From contig PS015197.1 in assembly GCA_048213135.1 (NCBI GenBank), positions 72,971 through 122,334 of the forward strand: 49,364 bases of DNA, in the 5' to 3' direction. A program made the translations under genes and the position numbers. Shown piece after piece: positions 1 through 12,486 of the stretch. Numbering within the stretch: the first letter of the stretch is position 1; each line of letters opens with the position of its first letter. The notes beneath the pieces were generated by a model. The model was not told where the DNA came from. It saw nothing but the letters and a program-made list of their open reading frames with translations, and ran no database searches. This stretch comes from Reclinomonas americana ATCC 50394. Its lineage: Eukaryota > Jakobida > Jakobea > Jakobida.

Positions 1-790
1 CAATCCACCCTTTCGTTCTCCACGTGTATCCATTATCTTGTATGAAGCAAGCATAGCTGCTGTACGGCCGAAGGACGGAGTGTACGGTACGAGCAGAGAG
101 AGAGAGAGAGAGAGAGATAGAGAGAGAGCTATAGAGATAGTTTCGGACTGGCTGAGGCTATTGGGAACGAGAAAAGCAAAGACAAGATGACTTTCGTGTC
201 CTCTCTCTGTGGATCACTTCTGATGGTCTCCTCTCATTGGAGATCAAGCAGCCTGGTCGGCATTCCATTGTAGCAATCTTTTGTAGTCGTTTTCCATTCT
301 CCGTCAGAGTCGCCCTTGCTCTTTCCCTTCGCCATTACCACCTTTGCCTATCACGACATTCATTATTTTACACCTCCTCACCTCACCATCCACAACCCCA
401 TCTGATGCAAGCGCACCCACTTCGCAAAATCGCCAAACACATGCACCTGCGAAACAAAAATGATGAGCACGGACTGAGACTGAAAGACAGCGACAGGCAG
501 ACAGAGCGACATAGAGACACAGACACAGAGACGGAGAGACAGCAACAAGAGAGCAAAAGTCAAAGAGCTAAAGAATAATAGAGAACGAAACAACTGGAGA
601 TTGCACTGAAATTATCAAGTCAGTCAGATGTGACCCCTGCTTGAAGGAGATCAACAGGATTGTGACACACCGAAATCTACTCTCAGCCTACAACAATCAA
701 GTCTCTCCTCCCTTCCCCCCTTCCCCCCTCCCCCTTCCCCTTTCTACCACTTCCCCTTTCTACCCCCTTCCCTTCCCCTTTTCCACTCAC
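1..790. other. CT/GA-rich segment without a supportable gene
   Basis: Simple GA tracts lie at about 97-140 and CT-rich sequence covers the rest. Positions 1-56 are a third copy of a segment that also occurs at about 2381-2435 and 2516-2572. Below 790 the minus-strand glycosyltransferase gene may continue into further exons, but I see none that can be fixed by splice sites and reading frame. Confidence 0.5.
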
Positions 791-3044
791 CACCGCCACC
801 GCCGCCGGATCCAACAACCCCACCTCCGCCAACCTCTCAAACCCCGTCGGACTGCTCACTTGCCGCACATCAAACCAATCGAACCGCAACCGCCCCAACC
901 GCACATGATAGTCGATAATCTGCGGCAACAGCAGCTGCTCATCGTACTCGTCCCAGTGCTGATCGAGAACGCCAATCAAATGCGCCAGCAACCGCAGCGA
1001 GTACACCGTCGGCCGAATCGTCCACACACCGGCGCACGTGGGGAAGTGGCGCTGGTGCTCCTGGCACACGTGGGGCCACTGCGCGGGAGTGAGGGAGGGC
1101 GAGCAGGACAAGAAACAGGTTTTCGCGCGCGCACTCACCCATCGATTGGTGTACAGGAAGCTGCGCAGCGGGTACAGCCACGGGGCGCGCATGCGTTCCT
1201 CCGACGTCGCACGCATGACGCGCGTGTAATCGTGCTGGAAGCTCCACAAGTCGGCCTGCGCCAGCATGTCGGGCGCCGTGGCCGCGTCCGTGTCGTGCAC
1301 TTGCACGAGGTGCGTAATATGGCTGGCAAACACGGCGTCAATGTCGGCGAAGAACGGGCGGTAGCCGCAGCGCACGAGCATGTAGGCGACGATCCAGCGG
1401 GTGTTGATGGCGGCGGGGAGGCCGATGGGAGTGGGTTTGTTGGAGTGCCTGGGGAGGGGAAGGTCGTGAGGGAAAGATGGGTGAGGGGAAGGGATACGAG
1501 GGGAAGGACAATAGGGGAAGCAGAGAAGAGGGGTTTTCTCTCTCTGGCAAGCTTTCTTCAGCAAGATAGACATCTGTCTCTCTCTTTCTATATTCTCTTC
1601 TGTCATTCTCATCCGACGTGAAACACGCAGAGCAGACATCAATCGAAACTGAACGTCTCCCTTGTGCTAAATTCCTGCGTTCTCACTTTCTCAGATGCAG
1701 TTCTGCCAGGCACGTAATGTTCGACAAGCCGTCACTCTCTTCATTCTCGTTTCAACTCACGCTCTCTTTCTCTCTCTCATCCGCCCCATAATCATCCTTC
1801 ATACTCTTGTCTTTTATGGTGCCACATCAATCAAGCATCGCCGACATCGTACAAAGCACCTCTTTCAAACGAGCGACCATCATCACGCACATGCTCCCTC
1901 TGTTCCTGTTGCGCACTGCATCTCCTTCTTTCTCTTGTCTCTTACTCATGCAATCATCGCAGTCATCGAACGATTGCAGCTTCGTCAAACGTGAAACCAT
2001 CGCCAGCTCAACAACTCTGTCTCCCTCTCTCTCTCTCTCTCACACACACACTAGCAATCCCGTCAAACTAATACTTAAGTCAGCACGGTCAACCTCTTTC
2101 TCTCTCTAAAATAATGACACTCACACTCACAAGTCTCCTCGTTCTTCACTATTCACGGTCAACAAATACTTTTATCAGCACGGTCAACCTCTTTCCCTCT
2201 CTCTCTCTCTCTCAAATAATGACACTCACACTCACAAGTCTCCTCGTTCTTCACTATTCTCCATCACGCATCAAATGAGCGTCGCAAACATCCAAAGCTG
2301 CTGCCTTGGCAAATAACGATCGCCGTGCTCACTCAGTCCTTCTCTCTCTTCTCTCTATCCGTCCGTGTGTCTTTCTATGACTCTCACACAATCCATCCTT
2401 TCGTTCTCCCGTCTATTCATTATCTTGTAAGAAGCNNNNNNNNNNNNNNNNNNNNTCGCTCAGTCCTTCTCTCTTTCCTTCTCTCTATCTGTCTGAGTGT
2501 CTTTCTATGACTCACACAATCCACCCTTTCGTTCTCCAGTGTATCCATTATCTTGTATGAAGCAAGCATAGCAGACATCGAAGGGGGCATTGTCTTCAAC
2601 CAGAAACGATCTCCACTTGCTCTCACTCTCTCACTCTCTGTCTCTCTCTCTTCCTTCACCCTCTCTTCATCACATCTCATCTCTCGCATTCACTCACTTT
2701 CAATCTCTTCCTTCAGACCGTCTTTTCGCTCCTTGAATCTCAGCTTACTATCCCACTCGCTTGAAAAAACAACCCCCCATTCATCGAACCCAACACACAC
2801 CACTGCATACTAAACCTCTCTCTCACACACACACTCTCTCTCTCTCTTCCTTTCCCTCTTTCTTCCACTCCTCCCTTCCCCTTCGATCCCTTTCCCTCAC
2901 ATCTCCTTCCCCTTTTTATCCCTTTCCCTCTCGACGCACCATTGAATCTCATCCAACACCGCCGCCGCCTCCCTGCCCCTCCCCAGCAACTCCCTCACCG
3001 CGTCATACGCCTGCCGATTCGAGCAAAACACCAACGGCAACACA
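791..3044 (-). CDS. Putative nucleotide-diphospho-sugar transferase, C-terminal exons (partial)
   Basis: Three minus-strand exons fit splice rules: 3044-2999 (entering from a gap, donor gtgagg), 1448-1139 (acceptor ccccag, donor gtgagt) and 1078-791 (acceptor gcgcag, donor gtgagt). The last two join in frame. The translation contains an NTRWIVAYMLVRCGYRPFF stretch followed by ADIDAVF, which supplies a D-x-D motif. Further on come an ADLWSFQHD segment and a CAGVWTIRPT segment, then a DQHWDEYDEQLLLPQ segment. This order (helix, DxD strand, a conserved Cys-Ala-Gly strand, then Asp-Gln) is that of the nucleotide-diphospho-sugar transferase family of GT-A type Golgi glycosyltransferases, in which DxD binds the metal-nucleotide-sugar. 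The family call is by pattern only. Donor sugar and acceptor are unknown. The true C-terminus is not fixed, because the last exon ends at a good donor. Confidence 0.6.
2081..2260. repeat. Direct duplication of ~75-bp CT/CA-rich unit
   Basis: The segment beginning cagcacggtcaacctcttt at 2081 and ending near 2154 recurs at about 2175-2259 with almost the same sequence. The second copy has a longer CT run. It lies in an intron or spacer of the minus-strand gene. Confidence 0.75.
2321..2575. repeat. Two tandem ~115-bp units split by a 20-N gap
   Basis: The stretch from ctcactcagtccttctctct to tatcttgtaagaagc (about 2330-2435) is repeated as ctcagtccttctctctttcc to tatcttgtatgaagc (about 2458-2565). 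The 20-N gap at 2436-2455 sits exactly between the copies, as expected where an assembler cannot count repeat units. The distal half is also found at 1-56. Confidence 0.75.
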
Positions 3045-4160
3045 NNNNNNNNNNNNNNNNNNNNNNNNNNNNNNNNNNNNNNNNNNNNNNNNNNNNNNNN
3101 NNNNNNNNNNNNNNNNNNNNNNNNNNNNNNNNNNNNNNNNNNNNNNNNNNNNNNNNNNNNNNNNNNNNNNNNNNNNNNNNNNNNNNNNNNNNNNNNNNNN
3201 NNNNNNNNNNNNNNNNNNNNNNNNNNNNNNNNNNNNNNNNNNNNNNNNNNNNNNNNNNNNNNNNNNNNNNNNNNNNNNNNNNNNNNNNNNNNNNNNNNNN
3301 NNNNNNNNNNNNNNNNNNNNNNGGGAAGAAGAGCTTTAGCTGCAGGAAGACGAGAAAGAAAGAGATCGATTACAAATTACCTTCCAGTTTCATCCTGCAC
3401 GCAGAAGCGACTCGTTCCCCTTTTCTCTCTCTTGATTTTATCCCTCTCCTCTCCATGATTTGTCTCGCTTCCTCTGTCGCCTTCTCTTTCTCAACCAGCC
3501 TCCCCAGTTCTTGCCGCTCTCTTTCTTGTTCAACCGCATTCAAAGATTTGTCTTAACTCCTCCTTGCTCCTTCCCTCTATCTATCCATCTCACTCTCTCA
3601 ACCAATCTCTCCTCTCTCCATTCTTCTCTAATCTAACTTCCTTCCTGCTCTCCCTCCCTCTCTGAATCTATCTCTCTCTGTCAACCAATCTCCCCTCTCT
3701 TCTGTCATCTCTTATCCTCGCTCCACCACACTCGATATTGTCTTACTTCCTCGTTGCTCTCCTTCTCTCTCAATCTTTCTCTCCTTCTCACCCTTGACCC
3801 TTGACCCCTTGATCCTCGCTCAACGACACTCANNNNNNNNNNNNNNNNNNNNNNNNNNNNNNNNNNNNNNNNNNNNNNNNNNNNNNNNNNGTACCCACTC
3901 TCTCAATTCCTTACGATCTCTCATCGCGCCCTTTCCTACTCCGTCTTCGTTCAACGATCTTCTTTGGCCCAACTCCCTTTCTCTAATACCAATCATTCCC
4001 AGCCACGCTTTCTCCCAACGTCTTCCTCGATCAACAAGCATTACAACACGCTCTCCCTTCTTATTAGTCATATCTTTTTCTCTCCCCTTTCGTCCTTTTC
4101 CCTTCTCCTTCTCCTCCCCATCCCTCCCCATTCCCTTCCCCATTCCTATTCACCTTTCAC
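3045..4160. other. Gap and CT-rich intron-like sequence
   Basis: Ns fill 3045-3322 and 3833-3890. The rest is CT-rich on the plus strand with no open frame beyond simple-sequence translations. It lies between minus-strand exons at 3044-2999 and 4376-4161, so it is probably one or more introns. An exon may be hidden in the 278-N gap, because the exon ending at 3044 runs into it. Confidence 0.5.
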
Positions 4161-5616
4161 CACCCCCGCCTCCTCCCCATACGCCGACACACACAGCACA
4201 GCCTCCCACGACGCCTGCCGCCAACTACCCTTCACCGCCTCCACCATCAACGACCGCCCGTACATCCACTCGGCCAGCAACGGTCGGTGCACCTCCGTCG
4301 TCATTGGCAGGGGTGGGAGGTTTGTCGTGTTGGCCAGTGGTGGCAAATTAACAGGCTGCCACCACTCGCGAGGTCGCTGTGGGGTGGTGGGGGAGGTGAG
4401 CGAGTCAGAGGGAGTGAGAAGAGAGGGGGTGGAACGGAACCACTGGCAAATAGACGCCCAGCTGGCACACCACGTGCCGTTTTGCGGTCAAATGCGGCAC
4501 CATCTGCGGGGTGAAGGAAGTGAGCTTGGACTCACAATCTCTCATACTATCACGGTCTCATTGTGTGCGTCTTTCGTGCTCTGCTCTCCCGCTCCCCCTC
4601 ACTCCCGTTGTTTCTCTGTCTCTCTCTTTGGTTATTATTCACTGCGTCTATTGTTCTTTTTCTCCCTCGTTCTGTTTCTCACTCTCCTCTTTTCTCTCTC
4701 TCTCTCTGGCTGTGTGCGTGAGTGAATCTGCAAGCGAACTTGGAGTGCATCACTCTCGCTCGCTTTCTCTTTCTCTCTCTCTTACTTTCTGCCTGAGTGC
4801 GTGAGAGAATGTACACACGTGAATTTCTCAGTGTGTCCATCTCTCTTTCCTCCATCCGAGCGTCTTTCTTGTTGACTGTCCCTCTCTCCTCCTCCTCTCT
4901 CTCTCTCTCCAAATTCTCTTTGCACATTTGAAACCAAGCGTCTCCCGTCTTGTTTGCATCTAGATGTCGATTTCTATCCTTTCCTACTTCATGTCCCTCT
5001 TGAATAATCACCTTGTCAAACACCTCCCACCCGGCCTGCACAATCGGCTGCACCATGTCCGCCGTGAGTTTGTTCTGCTCAACAAACCGCTCCGCTGCGA
5101 TGGACAGAAGGAGTGAGGGCGAGGAATGCAGAGCCGCTGCGATAGAGACAAACCAGCAGCGCGCAGCGTGCGCGCCTCGTGGAAAAACACCTGCTTCATC
5201 TCGCCGTGGATGCCCACTTGCCAGCCATCGACGCGGTCGGCGTTCAGCGTGTTCAGCGCGATTACGTCGTGTCGCACGTCATAGCGCATGACGTCGTCGT
5301 TGGAAGTGGAGGCGAGCAGTGCGCCGCAGCCGAGGCGAATGGCGCGGTCGCGCTGAGGGGGGAACAATGAAAATAAGGAAGAAGGGTGCAGGGGAATGAA
5401 GGGAAAGGGTCAGATAGTCAGATTGGATGAAGAGAAGACAAAGGAAGACGCCATGGGAACCTCGCCTCCCTCACTTTCTTTTTCGTGCGCTCTTTCCTCT
5501 CGCATATTCGTTCTCCTTGTCCCTCATCTTCCTTTCCAGTCTTACTCTTCATCTTGCTCCCCTCTGTCCTCCCTACAAGTCAACTGTTCTGTGTCTTCTC
5601 TCTTTCTCTCGCTCTT

Positions 5617-5664
<48 letters not shown>

Positions 5665-6230
5665 NNNNNNNNNNNNNNNNNNNNNNNNNNNNNNNNNNNN
5701 NNNNNNNNNNNNNNNNNNNNNNNNNNNNNNNNNNNNNNNNNNNNNNNNNNNNNNNNNNNNNNNNNNNNNNNNNNNNNNNNNNNNNNNNNNNNNNNNNNNN
5801 NNNNGTCTGTCTGTCGCACTTGTCCCCTCCCACCCCTTCCTCTCTCCTTATCCTCTTTCCCCTCTCCCACACACACTCTCCTTCCTATCTTCTCCTATCA
5901 CTCTGTGCCCTTGTCTCCCTCTCCTTCTCCTCTTTCCCCCCCCTTCTCCTTCATCCCCCCTTCTCCCCTTCGCTCCCACTCACCACCAACTGCTCATACA
6001 CTCGCAGCTGCCCCTGCACATCATCATCCGGCACTGCCACAGAAACATCACAATAAACTCGCCTTTTCCCCCACTTTTCACCCCATTATCATCACCACCG
6101 ACTCACCCACATCACGCAGCACTGCGTGCACGTGCGCATCGCCCACCTCAATGCCCACCTCGCGGAATGCCTCCAGTGGGATGTCGCCCACAGAGTGCCC
6201 TTCAACGCACAGCAGAGGCGAGCAAAGAGA
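4161..6230 (-). CDS. Upstream exons of the same minus-strand gene (function unknown)
   Basis: Minus-strand exons with matching splice sites and phases are: about 6230-6107, 6033-5984, 5352-5154, 5094 to about 5014, 4503-4441 and 4376-4161. The joined product reads ...IPLEAFREVGIEVGDAHV, then LRDVVPDDDVQGQLRVYEQL, then DVIALNTLNADRVDGWQVG, HGEMKQVFFHEARTLRAAAE, FVEQNKLTADMVQPIVQAGW and, in the 4376 exon, TTEVHRPLLAEWMYGRSLMV. I do not recognise a domain. A leucine-rich stretch before 6230 could be a signal anchor, as in type II Golgi enzymes, but it is also a translated CT repeat, so it is weak evidence. I infer that these exons belong with the glycosyltransferase exons because strand and phase agree. 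A separate gene is possible. Confidence 0.5.
5665..5804. other. Assembly gap (140 N) at a CT microsatellite
   Basis: The gap follows a long uninterrupted CT tract (about 5604-5664) and lies inside a probable intron between minus-strand exons 6033-5984 and 5352-5154. Confidence 0.9.
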
Positions 6231-6617
6231 GAGGAGGAGAAGGAGGAGGAGGAGGAGCAGGGAGAAGAGGGAGGGAGAGTGTGACATGAGAGAAGGAGAG
6301 AGAGAGAAGTGAGGCAAGAGAGAAGGAGAGAGAGAAGTGAGGCAAGAGAGGAGAGAGAGAGAGGAGTGTGTTTGCCAAGGAAAACTGAAGTGAGCAAGAG
6401 TGCGAGTTAGGTGCTGCCTTCCTTAACAAAGAGAGTGTGTGAAGGAGGCCCTTGATCCTTGATAGGGCGACTCGGGTGTTCCCACGGAGAAAAACGCGCG
6501 AAAGTGTTGCAGGACACGGAGTTTTTCCATCATTCTCTCCACACTTTTTCGCACGCACTCTCGCCTCTTTGCTCTCTTGCACTCGTGCACTCACTCCGCG
6601 TCAACCTCATTCGCTCA
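6231..6617. other. GA-rich spacer upstream of the minus-strand gene
   Basis: Two GGAGAGAGAGAAGTGAGGCAAGAGAG-like units repeat around 6295-6360. This would be the 5' flank of the minus-strand gene. No promoter motif can be assigned. Confidence 0.4.
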
Positions 6618-7410
6618 CTCTCAAATTTAATAGTGTTCGATTTGCACTTTTTCTCTTGTTTCTTTCGCACTCTTCGCGGGCAAACAAGCGATGCACGCAG
6701 AGAACACACTGCCAAGCCACACGCACACTCGGGCACTCAACGCACACCGCCGCTCCTCGTGCACAACAAAGTTGTCGTGTTTGTTCGGAAAATTCAAGTT
6801 TGACGTTGCCGGACGTCTCTTTCAATAGCCACGCACACTCTCTGAAATTCATGCACTCACTAGCTGTCCCCGCCCCCCACACTCACCGTTTGCATCTCGC
6901 TCTCTCGCTCTTTCACTGTTCGAAATCATCAAATTTTATAAAATCTCTGTTGCTTCTCCTCCACTCCTCTCTCTCGCGCAAACCAGATATGCGCACAGAG
7001 AACACACTGCCAAGCCACACGCACACTTGGGCACTCAACGCGCACCGCCGCTCCTCGTGCACAACAAAGTTGTCGTGTTTGTCCGGAAAATTCAAGCTCG
7101 ACGTTGCCTGACGTCTCACTCGCTCTGTACGCACACTCTCTCAAATTCATACACTCACTAGCTACCTCCGCCCCCCACACTCACCGCTTGCATCTCGCTC
7201 TCACTCTTTCAATGTTCGAAAACATCAATTTCATAAAAAATCTCTGTTGCCTCTCCTCCACTCCTCGCGCGCGCGCAAACACGATATGCACGCAGAGGAC
7301 AAGGTTTCCATTGTAGCGCACAGTTGATCACTCAACGCACCACCACCGCTCCTCTTTGCAAAACAAAGTTGTCGTGTTTGTCCGGAAAGGACATTGGCGG
7401 CTCTCTCTGC
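6618..7410. repeat. ~298-bp imperfect tandem repeat, about 2.7 copies
   Basis: The marker agaacacactgccaagccac occurs near 6701 and again near 6999. The marker aacaaagttgtcgtgtttgt occurs near 6765, 7063 and 7362. Both give a period of about 298 bp. The third copy is diverged and truncated after about 190 bp. No frame stays open in the same way across the copies, so it looks non-coding. Confidence 0.85.
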
Positions 7411-7429
7411 CGCTCCATTGTCCAACAAA

Positions 7430-8110
7430 ACGACGAACGTCGTCCCAAGTCTCTCTCTCTCTGTCTCTCACAGTGAGTTGAGAAAGCACACTCACTTGCT
7501 TAGTGTGTGTTGTCTCGTGTGTGTGTGAGAGAGAGCAAGAATGCCGGTGGAAAGAGTGTTCCTGGATCCGATTGTTCATCGGTGAGGAAAGAGGAGTGAC
7601 TTGGTTGAGACAGACTCTCTCTCTCTCTTTCTGTCTCTCTCTTGCACTCTCATAGCGCTGCGTCTCATGTGCAGCTTCTCTTGTCTTTTCAATCTCTCTC
7701 ACTGTTGATCTCCGAGTCATCACGTTTGTTCTTCTCTGTCTTCTCTCTCTGTCTCTCTCTCTTGCACACTCTTTGCACTGTGTGTCTCACTTCTCCCTTG
7801 CACTTATTCACTCACTGAATCGCCTTTTTCTCTCTATTTCGCTCACTCTCGTTCTCTGTCTGCTCTCTCTCTCTCTCCTCCCTCTCTGTCTCTGTCTCCT
7901 CTCTCTCTCTCTTGCACACATTGCACTGCGTGTCTCACATGCGCTCACTTCTCCCTTGCACTTATTCACTCACTGAGTCGCCTTTCTCTCTCTTTCTCGC
8001 TCACTCTCGTTCTCTGTGTCTGCTCTCTCTCTCTCTCTCCTCCCTCTCTGTCTGTGTCTCCTCTCTCCTCTCTCTCTTGCACACATGCCCTCACTTCTCC
8101 CTTGCACTCA
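7430..8110. repeat. ~150-170-bp CT-rich tandem repeat
   Basis: Units starting with cttgcacac near 7761, 7910 and 8077 each contain cttctcccttgcact. The first two also share attcactcactgaatcgcc or its one-base variant, then a long CT run. The composition is strongly pyrimidine-biased on the plus strand. No gene is visible. Confidence 0.75.
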
Positions 8111-8362
8111 CTCTCAAGATTGTCTCTCTCCGTAATGATCTCTTGAGTCCTCGCGCTCTGTCACCTCTCATTCTTTACTCTCTCTCTCTCTCTCTTCCCA
8201 TTCCCTTGCACTCTCCGTTTCTCTTGTGCCACGTTGTCTCTGTGCACTTGCTCCTCTCTTCCTCTCTCACTCTCTCTTGAGCAAGAGAGATGACTGAGAG
8301 AATGAGAATACGTCGGAAGAATGAATTGAGCATGCGCACGAGTGCAGGGCGACAGAGAAACA

Positions 8363-8442
8363 TAAGAGAGAACGAGTGAGCCAAGAGTGAGAGGTGACTG
8401 AGTGAGCGTGTTCTCCTGTCTTTCTCACTCGTTCTCTCTCCT
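8363..8442. repeat. Inverted repeat with 16-nt arms
   Basis: agagagaacgagtgag near 8367 is the exact reverse complement of ctcactcgttctctct near 8425, separated by about 42 nt. The arms are partly simple sequence, so it may be a by-product of the GA/CT composition rather than a functional hairpin. Confidence 0.5.
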
Positions 8443-8695
8443 TTGATCGTTGAGTCACTCCAGCTCCCTCTCTCTTTCCTTGTCGTTTCTCTCTCACACA
8501 TAGACAAACAAACAGACACTCATAGAGAGAGTCACTCTCTCTCTTTCTCTCTGTGTCTATGTCTCATCCCCTCTCATCCCCTCTCTTCCCCTCCCTTCCC
8601 CTCTTCCCCTCCCTTCCCCTCTTCCCCTCCCTTCCCCTTCTCCCTCACCCCCTTCCCCCTTTACCCCCTCCCCCTTTACCCCCTTCCCTGTTTAG

Positions 8696-11600
8696 GTTCC
8701 TTCTCACGCACAACGGCGGCTGCTCCACCCCCGACAACGCGGCCACCCCCACCCCTTCCGCCCACAACGCCAAGTCCGACAATGCAGACTCACCCTCTGC
8801 CGCCGCCACCCCCGCCTTTGGTGGCGTCCGCTTCATGCCCACACCCCCGCCCTTCCCTCNNNNNNNNNNNNNNNNNNNNNNNNNNNNNNNNNNNNNNNNN
8901 NNNNNNNNNNNNNNNNNNNNNNNNNNNNNNNNNNNNNNNNNNNNNNNNNNNNNNNNNNNNNNNNNNNNNNNNNNNNNNNNNNNNNNNNNNNNNNNNNNNN
9001 NNNNNNNNNNNNNNNNNNNNNNNNNNNNNNNNNNNNNNNNNNNNNNNNNNNNNNNNNNNNNNNNNNNNNNNNNNNNNNNNNNNNNNNNNNNNNNNNNNNN
9101 NNNNNNNNNNNNNNNNNNNNNNNNNNNNNNNNNNNNNNNNNNNNNNNNNNNNNNNNNNNNNNNNNNNNNNNNNNNNNNNNNNNNNNNNNNNNNNNNNNNN
9201 NNNNNNNNNNNNNNNNNNNNNNNNNNNNNNNNNNNNNNNNNNNNNNNNNNNNNNNNNNNNNNNNNNNNNNNNNNNNNNNNNNNNNNNNNNNNNNNNNNNN
9301 NNNNNNNNNNNNNNNNNNNNNNNNNNNNNNNNNNNNNNNNNNNNNNNNNNNNNNNNNNNNNNNNNNNNNNNNNNNNNNNNNNNNNNNNNNNNNNNNNNNN
9401 NNNNNNNNNNNNNNNNNNNNNNNNNNNNNNNNNNNNNNNNNNNNNNNNNNNNNNNNNNNNNNNNNNNNNNNNNNNNNNNNNNNNNNNNNNNNNNNNNNNN
9501 NNNNNNNNNNNNNNNNNNNNNNNNNNNNNNNNNNNNNNNNNNNNNNNNNNNNNNNNNNNNNNNNNNNNNNNNNNNNNNNNNNNNNNNNNNNNNNNNNNNN
9601 NNNNNNNNNNNNNNNNNNNNNNNNNNNNNNNNNNNNNNNNNNNNNNNNNNNNNNNNNNNNNNNNNNNNNNNNNNNNNNNNNNNNNNNNNNNNNNNNNNNN
9701 NNNNNNNNNNNNNNNNNNNNNNNNNNNNNNAGAGAGGGGGGAAAAGTGGGCAGGTGTACATTTCTTTCGCTCTTGTTTTCGTTTCGTTGCGCACTCAGGA
9801 GAAGATGGTGGCTTAACGTGATTGCGTAAGAGAGAGAGAGAGGAGAAAGGCTGCGTATCCGTGTTCTTCTCCCATCTCTCGTTTCCCTGAGAGAAGGGAA
9901 TTGCTGACTGAAGCGACGAGTGCACACACGCACAGAGAGAGAGACAGAGGTCTGCAGAATGCAAAGGAATTCATCTCTGTCTCATTTCTCTCTTTCTTTT
10001 CGCTCTGTTCTCGTGTCTTTCGCTTGCAGAGTAGAGAGAAATGTTGACGGGCACGAGCATGAGGCTTTGAGATCGAGAGAGGAGTTCCCTCTCCTTTCTC
10101 TCCCTCCCCTCTCTCCCACTCCTTCCCTCCCCTTATCTCTCAATTGCCCGCTCACCCCTGCAAGAGAAAAAGAACGCTGAGAGTGAAGAACGAAGCTGGC
10201 ATCCTCAGTCTTTCTCCATCTTTCCTCGTCACTCGCTTCCTCTGTCTTTCACTCACTTACGGACGAAGAACGCTAGTTGTGGTAAGCACAAGCGTGAAAA
10301 TAGAGAATGAGGCCAGAAACATAACAGCTCCTCTGCCTCTCGTCTCTTCGCCCCCTCTGTTTTCTCTCTACCCATTTTATTTACCCACCCATTCCTGCTC
10401 TTCATAAATCTCTTCTCCTCCTCCTTCTCCCTTCCCTCTCTCTTTCGTTCTCCCTCTCGTTCTCCCTGTCCTTCTCCTTGCCCCTTTCATTTTCCCTCTC
10501 CTTCTCCTTGCCCCTTACATTCTCCCTCTCCCTCTCCTTCTCCCTCTCCTCTCTCCTCTCCTTCTCCCTCTCCTTCTCCCTCTCCTTCTCCCTCTCCTTC
10601 TCCCTCTCCTTCTCCCTCTCCTTCTCCCTCTCCTTCTCCCTCATATCCCTCTCCCTCTCCCTCTCCTTCATCCCTCTCCTCACCCTTCGCCTCTCCCTTC
10701 CCCCTTCCCCCCTTCCTCCCCAGACACGGCCTGCATGACAGAACTGGCATCAGCACTGCGAAACCGCATCTCCGTCCTGGAAGAAGCCAAGCCATCCACT
10801 CGTTGCGCCCTTACTTCCCCCTCCCCCTCCACCCCTCCACCCCTCCTTTCCCTTTAATCCACTCACCCTCCCCCGCACCAGGCCGCTCACCTCGCACCCC
10901 CGGCTCACCGCGCCAGGGACCACCGCTGGAGCTGGAATACCCCGACCCGGAGACCTTTCGCGGCGACCGCATCAACCTGCGTCTCCCTCCCAGCACCGAT
11001 CGACCCATTCGACGTGCCTCGGCACCGCTGCCCATTGTCGTGGCGGCTCCTTCCAGTCCTGCATCTCCACAATCGCCGTCGTCAAACTCGTCGTCGGCGC
11101 GAGGAACGCCGCGCAGCTTGCAGTCGCCGCGGTGGCGGTACGACTCGTTGTCACGCTTGACCACGGGCCAGAATGTGTCGGCGGGAGTGTTGCGTTTGTG
11201 TGGTTGATGGAGGCGCTTGTACTCTGCTGAAATATTCACTGTTATTGTTTGGCGCAGCTTCATGACGCAGTTGGACACGGCCAATCTGCAAATGAGGACC
11301 GCCGACGACTCCATGGATATGAGTCGGTATCGACGGCGCCGGTCGGCGGTGCTCACACAACGCTCGGTGCGCACCGCGGCGCACTCGCAGGCCGAATTTA
11401 ATGGTGGCATTAGTGAGATGGAGAAGGTTTACAGTTGCGTGAGAGAGACATCTCTTTCGTGTTCTCCAGCCAGATTACTTCACCTGTTCTTCTCTGCGTG
11501 CATGCTTGTGTGCTACACTCTCCTTGTGGGGTTCGGTCTTGTCTCCCAAGCACGGTTGTTTCTCTCTACCGCTCTCTCTCTCTCACNNNNNNNNNNNNNN

Positions 11601-12396
11601 NNNNNNNNNNNNNNNNNNNNNNNNNNNNNNNNNNNNNNNNNNNNNNNNNNNNNNNNNNNNNNNNNNNNNNNNNNNNNNNNNNNNNNNNNNNNNNNNNNNN
11701 NNNNNNNNNNNNNNNNNNNNNNNNNNNNNNNNNNNNNNNNNNNNNNNNNNNNNNNNNNNNNNNNNNNNNNNNNNNNNNNNNNNNNNNNNNNNNNNNNNNN
11801 NNNNNNNNNNNNNNNNNNNNNNNNNNNNNNNNNNNNNNNNNNNNNNNNNNNNNNNNNNNNNNNNNNNNNNNNNNNNNNNNNNNNNNNNNNNNNNNNNNNN
11901 NNNNNNNNNNNNNNNNNNNNNNNNNNNNNNNNNNNNNNNNNNNNNNNNNNNNNNNNNNNNNNNNNNNNNNNNNNNNNNNNNNNNNNNNNNNNNNNNNNNN
12001 NNNNNNNNNNNNNNNNNNNNNNNNNNNNNNNNNNNNNNNNNNNNNNNNNNNNNNNNNNNNNNNNNNNNNNNNNNNNNNNNNNNNNNNNNNNNNNNNNNNN
12101 NNNNNNNNNNNNNNNNNNNNNNNNNNNNNNNNNNNNNNNNNNNNNNNNNNNNNNNNNNNNNNNNNNNNNNNNNNNNNNNNNNNNNNNNNNNNNNNNNNNN
12201 NNNNNNNNNNNNNNNNNNNNNNNNNNNNNNNNNNNNNNNNNNNNNNNNNNNNNNNNNNNNNNNNNNNNNNNNNNNNNNNNNNNNNNNNNNNNNNNNNNNC
12301 GTTTCTTCTTCGTCGTCGTCGTCGTCGTCGTTCGTGTCGTCGTCTACTACTCTCGTCGTTCGGTTCGGTTCGTTCGTCGTACTACGTACGTCGTCG

Positions 12397-12486
<90 letters not shown>

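Noticed and set aside
641-1621. Plus-strand 326-codon open frame opposite the glycosyltransferase exons
   Set aside because: The minus-strand reading has splice-consistent exons and a recognisable glycosyltransferase pattern. The plus frame is Arg/His/Pro-rich shadow sequence.
9731-10400. Possible exons between the 871-N gap and the CT minisatellite
   Set aside because: No acceptor/donor pair with a non-simple open frame and a phase matching the exon at 10724 could be found.
10402-10683. Minus-strand Lys/Glu/Arg repeat protein
   Set aside because: It is a translation of a 12-bp CT minisatellite lying in an intron before the 10724 acceptor.
12361-12404. CpG-island-like promoter
   Set aside because: The CG-rich strings are short, lie between a gap and a microsatellite and resemble read-end artefacts also seen at 18.7 kb.
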